Assembly (NCBI GenBank): GCA_030068075.1 | Contig: CM057843.1 | Coordinates: forward strand, 14,340,001-14,404,000 | DNA: 64,000 nt | Direction of reading: 5' to 3' | From: Paguma larvata | Taxonomy: Eukaryota; Chordata; Mammalia; Carnivora; Viverridae | Part shown: positions 20,205 through 31,508 of the stretch, one piece after another | Numbering within the stretch: position 1 is the first letter of the stretch | How the letters are laid out: each line of letters opens with the position of its first letter | The notes under the pieces: generated by a model | Told to the model about the DNA's origin: nothing | What the model saw: only the letters and a program-made list of their open reading frames with translations | Database searches by the model: none | Position numbers and translations under genes: made by a program

Positions 20205-21518
20205 TCTCCGTGTTGGCCATTCTGCATTGCCTTTTCCGGGTACACGGTGGACATTTTCAATACATAACTTCATGCCTTTCTGTTTGTTCAGAAATGCTGT
20301 TCTGGCTTGCTTCTGTGTCATGAGCCTGTCTCTCCAGCATGCCTTCACTCTCTGTAGGGGCCTTGGTCTGCTCAATATTTTCTTTTTTTCTTATCCTACC
20401 CTAGTGTGGGACTGACCATGTTTCCTTTCTGTTGCTCTCAGTTAGGCCCGGTGGAAGCGGTGGGTAACTTCCCAGCTGGGAGCCTCCTGAGTTCTCTCGT
20501 CTGTCGTTCTCACCAGGTGTTCAGGTCCATACCTCGGGCTTTAGTGAGACGTACAAGTTATGCTTTCTTCCCCTCCTTTTACCTGGATCTTCTCTTTCCT
20601 TTGTCCCTGATATCCTTGTCCTGTTTGACCTGCAGCGTAGCCCCAGCAGTTTTTCTCAGTGTGGGCCTGTGTCCTGGAAGGGAGCTTTCCTTCGTTAGAG
20701 TTGAGTTCAGAGGGCTGCCGACAATGACCATGGCTGGTTGCCGTAGTTTCTTTCTTCGTCTCCCTCCTGTCCCCCATGGTTGTGAGGGGTGGACCAAGCC
20801 TCCTCGGGCTGCTTCCTGCCCCCTCCCACCGTGCTACGTTGCTCAGATATGGCGAAGCTAACAGGGGGCACTAGAGGTGCCCTTTGAGATGGTGACCCCA
20901 CCCTCCAGGGTCATCAGTATCCTGGAAGATGTCTAAGTTGGCACACATCAACTCCAAGAATGTTCCCTCAGCTCCCTCCAGGCAGAGCTGGGCAGTCATG
21001 TTCGTAGTTTGTGGTTTAGGACGGTGGTGGTTTTCCTCCTTTATCTGAGATGACGCCTTTCATCCTTATCACTTGGGTTGGCCGTCACAGGAGAGGAGGG
21101 TGAGGCAGGAGAACTCCTGCTCATGCATTTTCAGTTAGAAGCTGGCTTATACCTCGTGCTGCATGAACTAGTTTTTCTCTTCCTCCCCTCTCTTAATCGG
21201 TATGCTTATATGTTTAGAATTCCTGCGCTCGTTACCTTCTTACCTTTAAACGACGCGCTTCAAGCCCCTTTCTCAGTTTTTCAACGTGAGGAATACCTTT
21301 CTGAAAAAAAAGTAATTAAATAATCGGCGTTCTCCCTACTCTTTGATTTTTGCGACCCTTTGGGAATTTTTGTTATTATCGTCGAATTAATATTATTTTA
21401 CATTGTTAGCTTTTCTCTCTAGACTTCTTAAAATTGTATTCAGTTTTGTAGCTATAGTTAATAGAGGTTATTAGACTTAATCATACACTTATACATATGA
21501 TTCTGCCTAGTAACCATA
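20205..21518. other. Mostly unrecognised, moderately GC-rich
   Basis: Frames up to 151 codons (20406-20861, +) lack recognised domains and are overlapped by opposite-strand frames. A CTCF-like motif is noted at 20858-20872. The first 200 bp may be old L1. Otherwise I see nothing. Confidence 0.35.
20858..20872 (+). promoter_or_regulatory. CTCF-like motif (weak)
   Basis: CTAACAGGGGGCACT matches the vertebrate CTCF core CCAGCAGGGGGCGCT at 12 of 15 positions by eye. A single motif of this quality is common by chance. Confidence 0.2.
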
Positions 21519-21573
21519 ATATATAGTAATAATATATATAATCATAGTATACACATATAATATATATATATAT
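21519..21573. repeat. AT-rich microsatellite at an L1 3' end
   Basis: A run of TATA/TAA with short interruptions immediately precedes the L1 3' terminus. It is likely grown from the A-rich tail or target. Confidence 0.85.
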
Positions 21574-22715
21574 GTTTTTATTTAAATTCCAGTGAGTTAA
21601 TAGGCAGCATAATATTAGTTTCAGGTGTACAATATAGGGATTCAGCACTTCCAGATAACACCCAATGCTCATCCCTTAATCGTCATCATCTGTTTAACCC
21701 ATCCCCCCACCCACCTCCCCATAGAGAACCATCACATTTTCTCTGTGGTTAAGAGTATTTCTTAGTTTGCCTCTCCTCCTCCCTTTGCTCATTTGTTTTG
21801 CTACTTAAATTCCACATGTTACGTTCCACATATGAGTGAAATCATACGGTATTTGTCTTTCTCTGACTGACTTATCTCCCTTAGCATTATACTCTCTAGC
21901 TCCAGCCATGTCATTGCAAATGCAAGATTTCATTCTTTTTATGACTGAGTAACATTCCATTGTGTGTGCATGAGTGTGTGCGTGCGCGCGTGTACACATG
22001 CGCCCTCCTACACACATATCCTGCAACTTCTTTATCCGTTCATCAGTCATTAGACGCTGGGCTGGTTCCATGATTTGGCTTTTGTTGATGCTGCAGCTAC
22101 GAACATTAGAATGTATGTATCTCTTTGAATTAGTATTTTTGTATTCTTTGGATAAATGCCTAGTAGTGCAGTTGCTGGGTTGTAGGGTAGTTCTATTTTT
22201 AACCTTTTGAGGAACCTCCATACTGTTTCTCAGAGTGGCTGCACCAGTTTGCCCACCAACAGTGCAAAAGGGTTCCCCTTTCTCCACATCCTTGCCAACA
22301 ACTGTCGTTTCTTGTGTTGCTGATATCAGCCATTCTGACAGGCGTGATATCTCATTGTAGTTTTGATTTACATTTCCCTGATGTTGAGTATCTTTTCATG
22401 TATTTGTTGGCCATCCGTATGTCTTCTTTGGAGAAATGTGTGTTCATATCCTCTGCCCATTTTTTTATTTGGGTTATTCATTTTTTAGGTGTTGAGTTTT
22501 ATAAGTTCTTTATATATTTTAGAAACTAATTCTGTGTCAGATACGTCATTAGCGAATAGCTTCTCCCATTCCTTAGGTTGCCTTTTAGTTTTGTTGATTG
22601 TTTCCTTCAGTGTGGAGAAGGCTTTTACTTTGATGTAGTTTCAGTAGTTTGTTTTCACCTTTGTTTCCCCTGCCTCAGGAGACATCTAGAAAGAAGTTGC
22701 TATAGCTGATAGTCT
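21574..22715 (-). mobile_element. Carnivore L1, 3' end present, 5'-truncated, antisense
   Basis: The 3' terminus (TTTAAATTCCAGTGAGTTAAT) is followed by TTTCAGGTGTACAATATAGGG, CCCACCCACCTCCCCA, GAAATCATACGGTATTTG and the ORF2 C-terminus to TTTACTTTGATGTAGTTTC. On the minus strand, the frame at 21805-22287 retains C-terminal ORF2 protein fragments. A TG/CG repeat lies at 21961-22000. Confidence 0.94.
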
Positions 22716-22787
22716 TAGTTATATTTAGATACAACTGCGTGCTTAACTGGTTCAGTGCTACCACTGATTTTGTTGGTATCCAATGCC

Positions 22788-23400
22788 CCGAACCACATGT
22801 TGTTGTAGGTGCTTGGATATACAAGTGAAGAAAACAGACAGAAATTCCTGGCCCCTGGAGTGTATGTACAATTGGGGGCCCCAAGCAATGAGTCTGGTAA
22901 ATGAGTAAATGAAATAGTACGTTAGAAGGGAACGAGAGCTGAACATGGAGATAAAACCAGAACAGAGTAAGTAAGATCCAGGGTGCCGGGAGGGATGGGT
23001 TAGAATTTTAAAAAGAGTGGTCACGGAGGGACCTACTGAGAGGTGACGTTTGAGCAAAGCCCTAGGATAGGAAAGGAGTTAATTAGATCATGCCAGGTGG
23101 AGGAAGCACCTGGAGCAAAGGTGTTTGCGGGCGGCAAGGAGTCTGGGAACTCCAGGGAGGGTAGGAGACATGGTCACAGGGGTCAGGAGGGCATGCGTGG
23201 GTGCCTTGTAGACCAGTGCACAGACTGCAGTTCACCCCGAGTGAGATGGGGAGCCGCTGGAGGGGTCTGTGGAAGGTGTTACATGGTCACTTTGTCTGCC
23301 ATGTTGAGAGAGGGTTGTAGGGGACATCGGTGGAGGGGAGATACGAGTTGGCGGAATACCCTGCACTCTTTGCTGCTAGATGGGACCAGCGCGACTTCAC
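22788..23400 (-). mobile_element. L2 3' end, antisense, about 600 bp
   Basis: GTGCTTGGATATACAAGTGAAG and AATTCCTGGCCCCTGGAGTG (reversed terminus), then GAGAGGTGACGTTTGAGCAAAG, GTGCCTTGTAGACCAG, GAGTGAGATGGGGAGCCGCTG and GTTGAGAGAGGGTTGTAGGGG occur in order. It is one of the best-preserved L2 copies here. Confidence 0.85.
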
Positions 23401-23448
23401 TCAGCAGACTTTCCCTTAATGAGTGCATTATTTACATTTAGTTCTTAA

Positions 23449-23644
23449 AATTTTCTGAGAGAATTTTGTATTGATTTTAGAGAGAGAGAGAGAGAGAGAG
23501 CAGCAAGTACAAGCAGGAGAGAGGGGCAGAGGGAGAGAGAGATTTTCAAACAGGCATGGAGCCCAACACAGGCCTCAATCCCATGACCCTCGGAGCTGAA
23601 AGAAAGAGCTGGACACTCAACTGACTGAGGCACCAAGGTGCCCC
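23449..23644 (-). mobile_element. SINEC, - strand, older subtype
   Basis: Minus copy with GCATGGAGCCCAACACAGG and end GGCACCAAGGTGCCCC. Imperfect TSD ACATTTAGTTCTTA (23434-23447) / ACATTTAACTTTTA (23645-23658). Confidence 0.93.
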
Positions 23645-23649
23645 ACATT

Positions 23650-24130
23650 TAACTTTTAATTGGCTGGACTCTGACTGTATTTTTCTACAGGCTTCTTGAG
23701 CGCTACAATCTTTGAGTTCCATCCTATTATGGGATAGCTTTTGTTTTCTTTAAATATACGTGACATTCTAACTTGGTAAAGAATTCTTGAGTTCCTTCTT
23801 TCATTCAACACTCCATTGGCACTGCTCTGTTGTCTTCTGTCATCTAATATTGTGGAGAAGACGGGAGGAGATTGCAGAGAGTCTCACTTGCTTGCCTATT
23901 AGGAGTAATTCATTCTTCACACCTGTAAGCATCCATTAACTTTGTCAGGATACGTCCTGTTTTAATTGCACTCTTACTGATTTTTCTAGGCGGATTTTCA
24001 GCCCACGGATGGAAAAGTATTTAATTCAGAATTAGCAATTGTGTGGACGTCCCATCTTTATCTTCCATATTTAACACCTTTCTAATCACCAAATATTGTC
24101 CAAAGACATCTCCCTTCTGCCTCTGTTCCC
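23650..24130 (-). mobile_element. Old L1M remnant, antisense
   Basis: ATACGTGACATTCTAACTTGG, AAAGAATTCTTGAGTTCCTTC, GTTGTCTTCTGTCATCTAAT and TAACTTTGTCAGGATACGTCC resemble the HAL1/L1M ORF1-side region reversed. Confidence 0.5.
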
Positions 24131-25080
24131 TGTTCTCCAGGTCTCAGCCCCAAAAAGAACAAATCTGCAGAATACATTTCTAGAGTGGAGTTGCCTTGTC
24201 ATAGGACATAGGCATTTGTTAATTTCACGAACAATGCCGTATTGCCCTCCATAGAAGTTATCAATACGCATCCTACTCGCTAAAAGTGAGTGCCGGTTTT
24301 CTCACACACTCACCGACACAGTGATGTGTGCCAAACGTTTCAAATTTTTGCCATGCCGACAGGCAAAGTACATTTATAGTTTTTTTTCCCTTTTATAATA
24401 GTTTATTTTCAAATTGGTTTACATATAACACCCAGTGTTCATCCCAACATGTCATTTATAGTTTTAATTTGGATTTCCTTTAATAAATTTGAGAGTGAGC
24501 ATTTTATGTGTTGAAGAGCCATTTGTATTTTCTGTGAACTGTTCATTCCTTTGGCGCATTTCTATTCGGGGTTATTGGCGGTTTTCATCTTGGGTTTTCA
24601 GCTACCCTTTGTGGATAGGAAAATTCACTCCTTCTCGGGGTATGGATAAACTGTTTTTTTCTCAGTTTTTTCATTTAACTGTGTTTGTGCTGTGTTTTAG
24701 ATATTTGGCTTGTATGTAGTTAATTTTTAATAGCTTCTGAGTTTTCAGATTATGAACTAAAAGATCTTCCATATTATGACTTTAAAGAGTCCCTTGCATT
24801 TTCTTTTGCTAATTATTTTAGTTTTTTTGCTTTGAAATATTTGGTATTGCTGGAATCATTTTTGGTATAAAGAGTAAAGTAGGGTGTCCAACCTTGTTTT
24901 TTCCAGATGCCTGTCCAAACATCGCATACTTTTCATTGAATACATTCATCCTTTCCTGTGGAATATCAGCTTTATCATATATTAAGTTTCCGTATATAGT
25001 TGGGCCTAATTCATGGTTTATTGATTCTGTTGTCTATTCATGTACCAGTATCAAGCTTTGGAAAATTTAGGCCTATAATT
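24131..25080 (-). mobile_element. Old L1 (L1MB-like) 3' part, antisense
   Basis: TTCACGAACAATGCCGTATTG, TTGCCATGCCGACAGGCAAAG, AGCCATTTGTATTTTCTGTG, GATTCTGTTGTCTATTCATG and similar blocks run in reversed L1 order. It is interrupted by the micro-insertion at 24384-24452. Confidence 0.7.
24384..24452 (-). mobile_element. 69-bp L1 3'-end insertion with 13-bp TSD
   Basis: TAGTTTATTTTCAAATTGG, TTTACATATAACACCCAGTG and TTCATCCCAACATG are the last bases of a felid-type L1. The TSD CATTTATAGTTTT is perfect at 24371-24383 and 24453-24465, and the host L1 resumes without loss. Confidence 0.9.
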
Positions 25081-25615
25081 TTTTTAAATACTAACTTAAC
25101 AAAATTATTTCGGAGAGAAATCAAATTGATGAATATAGTAGTATCCTCACAGTAAAATGTTTTATATGATTCTTCTGCTAATTCGGTGTTAGGATACACA
25201 TTTGTTTATGTGCTTTGAACTGATTTTGCTGATAAAAGTAAGGACTTTTGGTTGGTCACTCTACGTTCTCTTTGTCTGGCCTCCTAGTGATATAGGAAGT
25301 AAATTTGCAGGATTGGCAGAGGAAATTAGGATTTTTTGGTTCTGGAACGTATTGACACTAACTGAGGCTCATATGGGATGACTTTATCTTCCTTAGTTAA
25401 ACTGGCCATGGGTATTCTTCTGGAAAAAAGAAAGTTACTACTAATTTTTAGATGAATGTACGCATGAGCTGGTAAAGAGGAATTTTACCATTCAGAACTT
25501 TACCAATTTCGGAATTATAAAAACATTACCATTATTATGTGCTTACAGGTTTGCTGACTGCTTGACTGAAATAGTGCATGGAAAAATATAGCACGGTATT
25601 TCCCAAACAAGCACT
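25081..25615. other. No recognised feature
   Basis: AT-rich, no ORF of note; possibly very old L1. Confidence 0.3.
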
Positions 25616-25629
25616 TGGGTGTTTCTTTA

Positions 25630-25831
25630 TTTTTATTTTTTTATTTTTGAGAGACATAGAGACAGAGTATGAGCAGAGGCCGAGAGAGAGAGGGAGATAC
25701 AGAATCCGAAGCAGGCTCCAGGCTCTGAGCCATCAGCACAGAGCCCGATGCGGGGCTCGAACTCACAGACCGTGAGCTCATGACCTGAGCCGAAGTCGGC
25801 CACTTAACCGACTGAGCCACCCAGGCACCCC
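25630..25831 (-). mobile_element. SINEC, - strand
   Basis: Well-preserved minus copy (CCACCCAGGCACCCC end). Perfect 14-bp TSD TGGGTGTTTCTTTA at 25616-25629 and 25832-25845. Confidence 0.97.
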
Positions 25832-25954
25832 TGGGTGTTTCTTTAAAGCAATCACAATTTAAATTCTGTCTTGAACTTGTCAAATTCTTTTTTTTTAACA
25901 TTATGTTTATATAAGCATATGTTTTAGTGCTTTTTCTTCCTTTGAACTTTTTCA

Positions 25955-26215
25955 TTCGTTTGTTAATTCAACAAACATTTATCGATTGCCCGCTCTAATC
26001 TAGATAATCTTCTAGGCACTGGTGGCCAGTGGGAAATGAAAGAGACGAGGAACCGGCTCTCATTGAGTTTATAGTCTAGTGAGAAGATAGGCAATAAACG
26101 AGAAAGTTCCAGGTTGTAATCAGTTATTATGGAGGAAATAAAGCGGGGTGGTATGAAAGTGAAGGCCTTGTGGGCAATGTCCAGGGAGAGGCCAGTGTAG
26201 TCATATTGAAAATTT
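25955..26215 (-). mobile_element. L2 3' end, antisense
   Basis: TTAATTCAACAAACATTTATCG, AATCTTCTAGGCACTGGTGG, GGAACCGGCTCTCATTGAG and TTTATAGTCTAGTGAGAAG are the reversed L2 terminus. Confidence 0.8.
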
Positions 26216-26227
26216 GTTCCCGTTTCT

Positions 26228-26480
26228 TAGGGGGGCGATGTGGGCTAACGGAAAAAGCCTGGGCTTAGGTAAGATCCCATGCAAATCTCAGGTTTTCTAC
26301 ATACCAGTGGTGTGGACTGGAGCAAATTACAATAACCTCTCTGACCCCTAGTTTCCTCAGCTGCCCTGAGGAGAAAAAATAATACCTGGCCTACAGTGGC
26401 TTTTCGAGAATGAAATGTGACAACCTAAGCAAAAAATCCTAGAAAAGTGGCCTATAGTTGTTACTTTAAGAATAGTAGCT
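26228..26480 (+). mobile_element. MIR SINE, sense, near full length
   Basis: GGAAAAAGCCTGGGCTTAGG, ATGCAAATCTCAGGTTTTC, GGAGCAAATTACAATAACC, TAGTTTCCTCAGCTGCCC and AATAATACCTGGCCTACAG follow the whole MIR order, including its 3' tail. Confidence 0.8.
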
Positions 26481-26484
26481 GAGG

Positions 26485-27571
26485 TGTTACTAGCCTCACA
26501 CCTTCTTCGTTAGGACTTCAAAGATAAGAAATTTCTCCATGATTTCATTGGTTTTAATATCTTGTGACTAATAAGATGTTTCAAAGAATGGCACCTTTAA
26601 ATAGCCATCCGCGCACGTTATCGCCATGGTGACGGCTAACATGGGGACTAACATGGGCTGGTATCAGGGTATTCATTTCCATGAATCGTCATGGTTTAAC
26701 GTTCATCTACCATTGGTCAAATTTTGCCGAGGTCATAAAAAGCGGAACAGGAACTACATTTGTATTTAACATCGTCTTATAACAAGTTTTAGTAGAGCTG
26801 GAAGGCCCTCCATCAAAGAACCCAGACACTAAAATGGAGTTCCAGTTCAGACACACCAGCACTAGCCCGGTTTCATCTGTTCCACACTGAGGAATATGAA
26901 CAGATGATGATTCGAAGGTATTTTAATACCGCATCCATACCACTAGGGACCCAGGCAGGGATCCTACTGGGCCACAGACTGGGAGCAGGGCAAGGCCCCA
27001 AGATACCAAGTCTGTCAGGGCTACTTCGGGTACTTCTCACAGGGGAGATTCTGAGGACAAGCCGAAGTCGTACTCCTTTGAGGGTCAGCCCAATCAGACG
27101 CCAGCCCCAGGGAGGAGTAGGGTTTATGAGAGGTTCGAGAACAGGAAAGCAGCTAAGGCAGAAGAATGACAAACCTACAACAGGCCAGGGAGACGTAGCA
27201 GGGGTCTTTCTACACGAGAGTGGGTAGGGAGGCTGGGGGTAACAGATCGATTTGAGATATGTTCCCCAAGGGGTCCCATCTATATTTCTAACATACGGTT
27301 TGTTGCTTATCTATTTGTCCTAGAGACAGGACCACACTAGGTAGAACCCGTTCTCTCTTTTCCATCTCTCTCAAGTAAAGAGGTCCCTCCTCTGGCCCAA
27401 GTCCATGGACAAGGGATTCTACCAAGACCTTTGTCACCTTTGTCCACCCAAATCCCCTACTGTGATCTCTGCCTGTTCACTTCCTTTCATGGTGGAGTTA
27501 GGCTGACCCTACTTCTTTTATCTTGCATTTTCTCCTTAATTCTGTGACCCTCTGACTCTGTCATTCTATAA
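26485..27571. other. Unrecognised 1.1-kb segment
   Basis: No repeat recognised. A 107-codon plus frame (26904-27227) is overlapped by a 99-codon minus frame. Its product has no motif I know. The segment at 26600-26780 contains a CGCCATGGTGAC block and a TCATAAAAAG motif. It may be unique host sequence. Confidence 0.35.
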
Positions 27572-27582
27572 ACTTTATTCTT

Positions 27583-27770
27583 TCTTTAAAATTTTTAAAG
27601 TTATTTATTTTTATTTTTGAATGAGAGAGAGAGAGAGAGAGAGAGAGAATCTTAAGCCGACTTCATGCTCAGTGTGGAGCCCAACCCAGAAGATTCCACA
27701 ACCCTGAGATCATGACCTGAGCCAAAATCAAGAGTCCAGGGCACAACAACCTGAGCCACCCAGGTTCCAG
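27583..27770 (-). mobile_element. SINEC, - strand, older subtype
   Basis: A (GA)n run and GCTCAGTGTGGAGCCCAAC body; the end is diverged (CCACCCAGGTTCCAG). TSD ACTTTATTCTT at 27572-27582 and 27774-27784. Confidence 0.93.
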
Positions 27771-27879
27771 TCTACTTTATTCTTGCTAAGTTGAGCAGCG
27801 ACCATATAGTTTATCCACTTGCTGGACACTTGCAGCTGAATGTCTTAAGCATTTCAAATTCAGCATGAATTGAACTCAT

Positions 27880-28430
27880 TGTCCATTTACATGACATGAT
27901 GATTTTAAAATATATCCATTCGCTCTTTCTACTTTTCCTTTCAAGGACCAGAGCTTAATTCCCCTATCCTTGAACGTGGGCTAGGCTTAGTGACCGTCTC
28001 CTAATGACTGAAATAAGGCAGAAGTGATGGTGCAAGACCTCAGGGATATTATGCCTTCCTCCTTGCTCTCTCCTTCTTGGACCACTTGGTCTGGGGGAAT
28101 CCAGGTGCCATAACAGAAGGATATTTAAGCAACTCTGTAGAGGGGTTCACTTGGAAAGGAACTGACCTCTGCTGCCAACAACCGGCACTTCCTTGCGAGG
28201 CATGGGAGTGAACTCCTTGGAACTCCAGCCCCAGTTAGTTCTTCTGACGATGTTACCTCAGCTGACATCTTGATTGCACCCTCATGAGAGACCTTGAACT
28301 AGAATAACCCAGCTGGAGCTCTCCTAGACTCCTGACCCACAGAAACTGTGAGGTAATACACACTGGTGGCTTTAAGCTGCTAAACTTTGTGGGTAACGTG
28401 TTACACAGCGATAGATAGCTAGTACACACA
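27880..28430 (+). mobile_element. MaLR (MLT1-type) LTR, sense
   Basis: GTGGGCTAGGCTTAGTGACC, AGGCAGAAGTGATGG, CTGCCAACAACCGGC, CCAGCCCCAGTTAGTTC, TTGATTGCACCCTCATGAGAG, CAGAAACTGTGAGGTAATAC and GATAGATAGCTAGTACAC run in order. The ACAGCGATAGATAGC end is typical of the group. Confidence 0.8.
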
Positions 28431-28479
28431 ACTCAGCAAGTTGTGCCCCAACCAGGAAACTCCCTCTTCCTCCCCCGAA

Positions 28480-29104
28480 TCCGACTGGTGAGCAAGTCCT
28501 GTTATTTCCATTTAGGTATCTTTGATTCAGCCTCTTTTGAATTTTGCTGTCACGCTCTTCGATTGTTAGTTCTCATCTAAACTGTTAAAATTGCCTGTTA
28601 ACAGGTTCCCTGCTTCCGGCTATGCTCCCTTGTGTTTGTCCTCCCAGGGCCATCAGAGCCGTCATTCTAAGATGGGATTCTGGGGGCACCTGGGTGGCTC
28701 AGTCGGTTAAGCGGCCGACTTTGGCTCAGATCATGATCTCACGGTCTGTGAGTTCGAACCCCACGTCAGGCTCTGTGCTGATGGCTCATCAGAGGCTAGA
28801 GCCTGCTTCAGATTCTATATCTCCCTCTCTCCGCCCTTCTCCTGCTCACGCTCTGTCTCTATGTTTCTTAAGAATAAATAAATGTTAAAAAAATTTTTTT
28901 TAAATGGGATTCTGATCATTTTGCTTCTTTGCTTAAATCGTCCTCACGGACTAGAGGTTACAAAGTCCCAACACCTTAGCAGTGTTTGAGGTTTGGTCCC
29001 TGTCTTGCTTTCCAGAGTTATCTCCTATCTCTCATGCAGGAGAGGGTTCAGCCACCATAGAAATGCTTGTTTATTTTGCTTTACAGCCTTTCAGTGTTGT
29101 TTTC
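28480..29104 (+). mobile_element. L2, sense, split by SINE
   Basis: TGTTAACAGGTTCCCTGCTTCC, GGCCATCAGAGCCGTCATTC, then after the SINE CATTTTGCTTCTTTGCTTAAA, GGACTAGAGGTTACAAAGTCC and GAGGTTTGGTCCCTGTC match the L2 3' region. Confidence 0.7.
28683..28903 (+). mobile_element. SINEC, + strand
   Basis: Full-length plus copy starting GGGGCACCTGGGTGGC. Perfect TSD ATGGGATTCTG at 28672-28682 and 28904-28914, inside L2. Confidence 0.97.
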
Positions 29105-29119
29105 AAAAATGCAATAACA

Positions 29120-29338
29120 GGGGCGCCTGGGTGGCTCAGTTGGTTAAGCGGCCGACTTCGGCTCAGGTCATGATCTCACAGTCTGTGGGTTCAAGCCCCG
29201 CGTCGGGCTCTGTGCTGATGGCTCAGAGCCTGGAGCCTGCTTCGGATTCTGTGTCTCCCTCTCTCTCTGCCCTTCCCCTGTTCATACTCTGTCTCTCTGT
29301 CTCTCAAAAATAATAAACATTAAAAAAAAAAATTTAAA
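29120..29338 (+). mobile_element. SINEC, + strand, young-looking
   Basis: Near-consensus copy (GGGGCGCCTGGGTGGCTCAG, CCCCGCGTCGGGCTCTGTG). Perfect 15-bp TSD AAAAATGCAATAACA at 29105-29119 and 29339-29353. It forms an inverted pair with the next copy. Confidence 0.98.
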
Positions 29339-29374
29339 AAAAATGCAATAACATACAAAAATTTATTTAATTTA

Positions 29375-29596
29375 TTAAAAAAATTTTTTTTAATGTTTAT
29401 TTATTTTTGAGAGAGAGAGAGAGAGAGACACAGAGCGCAAGCAGGGGAGGGACAGAGAGAGAGAGAGGGACACAGAATCCGAAGCAGGCTCCAGGCTCCC
29501 AGCTGTCAGCACAGAGCTCGACACGGGGCTCGAACCCACGAACTGTGAGATCGTGACCTGAGCCAAAGTTGGACACTCTACTAACCCAGGCACCCC
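29375..29596 (-). mobile_element. SINEC, - strand
   Basis: Minus copy; its end has a small internal deletion (CTACTAACCCAGGCACCCC). Perfect 15-bp TSD AAATTTATTTAATTT at 29359-29373 and 29597-29611. Confidence 0.96.
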
Positions 29597-29611
29597 AAAT
29601 TTATTTAATTT

Positions 29612-30757
29612 GCAGTGAAAACTGCCCACTACTGGGGAGGTCAAAGTCAGGGCGACTTAGATACTTGCGTTACAGTTTGATCATATCGAGTTATCCTAAC
29701 ATTTTAGCATTAAAAAAAAATCGCAATATTTTGGCAAAGATTCAGGCAGCTCCAAATATTGATTTCCGCCATGTTCAGTGTAAGCCAGTCCTTTGAGATC
29801 ACAGAGTGGCCTTTATCGGCATTCTCAATGCCACGAAGAAATAGTTTTATATTGTCCCTCATTTCTAATACCCATGAGTGAATGCCTTTCCCTTGACAGC
29901 CTGGATGTTCGGGTGGAAAGCCACCCCTAGTACTCACTGTCCCACCGCACACGGAAAAGACAGCTTGTCCCTGACTGTAGTTTGATTCAAAATGCTTATC
30001 CCTTTTTGAGAACTAAATGAGTATCAGACTATTTAGATCACCAGCCCTCCTCCGAGAGAAGCAGCAGGTGTAGACTGGTGTTCGGTGCAGCCGCTCTGTG
30101 TAGCAGCTCCTTTTCTTCCCGGCGGGACACATAACGGGTCCTCCGTCAGCCTAGGTCCCTGGGCTCCTTCTCCACTGAGTCCCTTGACCCTCAAATAGGA
30201 ACCCCAAACATGACAGGTACTGATTCGTACCCAGCTCCGGGGTCTCACTCAATGGTGAGTCGAAACTGTCTGCCAGCCCAGACCTGAGCTCACGGTTCCT
30301 CCTCCAGACGGCCCGCCGTTGGTAATTCCTTAGTGTTCAGTGTGTTGTTTGATAGAGAAGTGTTGCTAATATCTTGTTCTGTTTTCTTTCTGACCAAATC
30401 ATGTATCATTAACCTGGGTGCCGTTCTTACAAAACATCTCACTGGTGTGTGCCCGCGTGGGTTTTAGCTCTGAGGAGCACAACTTTAAATGACGCCTCCG
30501 CAGTTCCCGCCTTCCTTCGGTGAGGAGCGATTCAGTTTTGCATCGAGAAACATTATGCTGCCCTTGAGGGAGGACTTGCTTGCTTTACCAAAGAGGCCAT
30601 CGCACTTTGAAAGTGACATGAAAGGCAGAGCCCGGTTCACTGCTGCTGTTTCAGCAGCTTCACGAAAACAATAAAGTGCTCTAGCCTCAGGAGCAAATGG
30701 ATGCATGGTCCCACAAATTCCAATTTTTTACTCTTTGCCATTATACCTCCTATTTGT
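29612..30757. other. Unrecognised 1.1-kb segment
   Basis: No repeat recognised. 30490-30674 holds overlapping 61- and 73-codon frames on opposite strands without motif. The CpG content around 30080-30130 and 30480-30620 is slightly above its surroundings. Confidence 0.35.
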
Positions 30758-30769
30758 ACTTCCCTTTTT

Positions 30770-30976
30770 AAAAAATGTGTATTTATTTATTTTGAGAGAG
30801 AGAGAGAGAGAGAGAGCAGGAGGGGCAGAGAGAGAGGGAGACAGAATCCCAAGCAGGCTTCGCACCGCCAGCACAGAGCCCAACGAGGGGTTCACACCCA
30901 CGAATCTTGAGATCACGACCTGAGCCTAAACCAGGAGTCAGATGCCCAACCGACTGAGCCACTCAGGTGCCCCTGC
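30770..30976 (-). mobile_element. SINEC, - strand
   Basis: Minus copy with a (GA)n run; end GAGCCACTCAGGTGCCCC. TSD ACTTCCCTTTTT (30758-30769) / ACGTCCCTTTTT (30977-30988), one mismatch. Confidence 0.94.
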
Positions 30977-31144
30977 ACGTCCCTTTTTCAACAGCCTAGA
31001 TGGCATGCCACTTGACACAGAGGGCACGCATGTCTCTGTCTTGCATCTTACTCTGTTCCGTAGTGATCGTTATCATTGCTAAGAGTTCTATTTATATCAC
31101 TCTCAACCTAACTTTTACATTTCTGTGAGCCGCTTTGCTGTATT

Positions 31145-31346
31145 TAAAAAAAGTTTTTTTTATGTTTATTTCTTTTTGAGAGACACAGAGAGGCTGGAGG
31201 AGGAGTAGAGCGAGGAAGACAAAGGATCTGAAGCAGGCTCTGCACTGACAGCACAGAGCCCGACACGGGGCTCGAACTCACACACCGCGAGATCATGACC
31301 TGAGCCGAAGTCAGGCACTTAACCGACCGAGCCACCCAGGCGCCCC
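31145..31346 (-). mobile_element. SINEC, - strand
   Basis: Minus copy ending GAGCCACCCAGGCGCCCC. Imperfect TSD GCTTTGCTGTATT (31132-31144) / GCTTTGCGATATT (31349-31361). Confidence 0.96.
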
Positions 31347-31508
31347 CTGCTTTGCGATATTAACTTGCCCGAACTTACATAATGCTACAAAATAGAAAAA
31401 GGTGAAAGTTGTGAATTTTAACAGATAAATACTAGCTCATGAATACTATGAAAATATATTTTGAAAATACAGTAACCAGACTAACCAAGATGAACTACAT
31501 TTTTTTAA

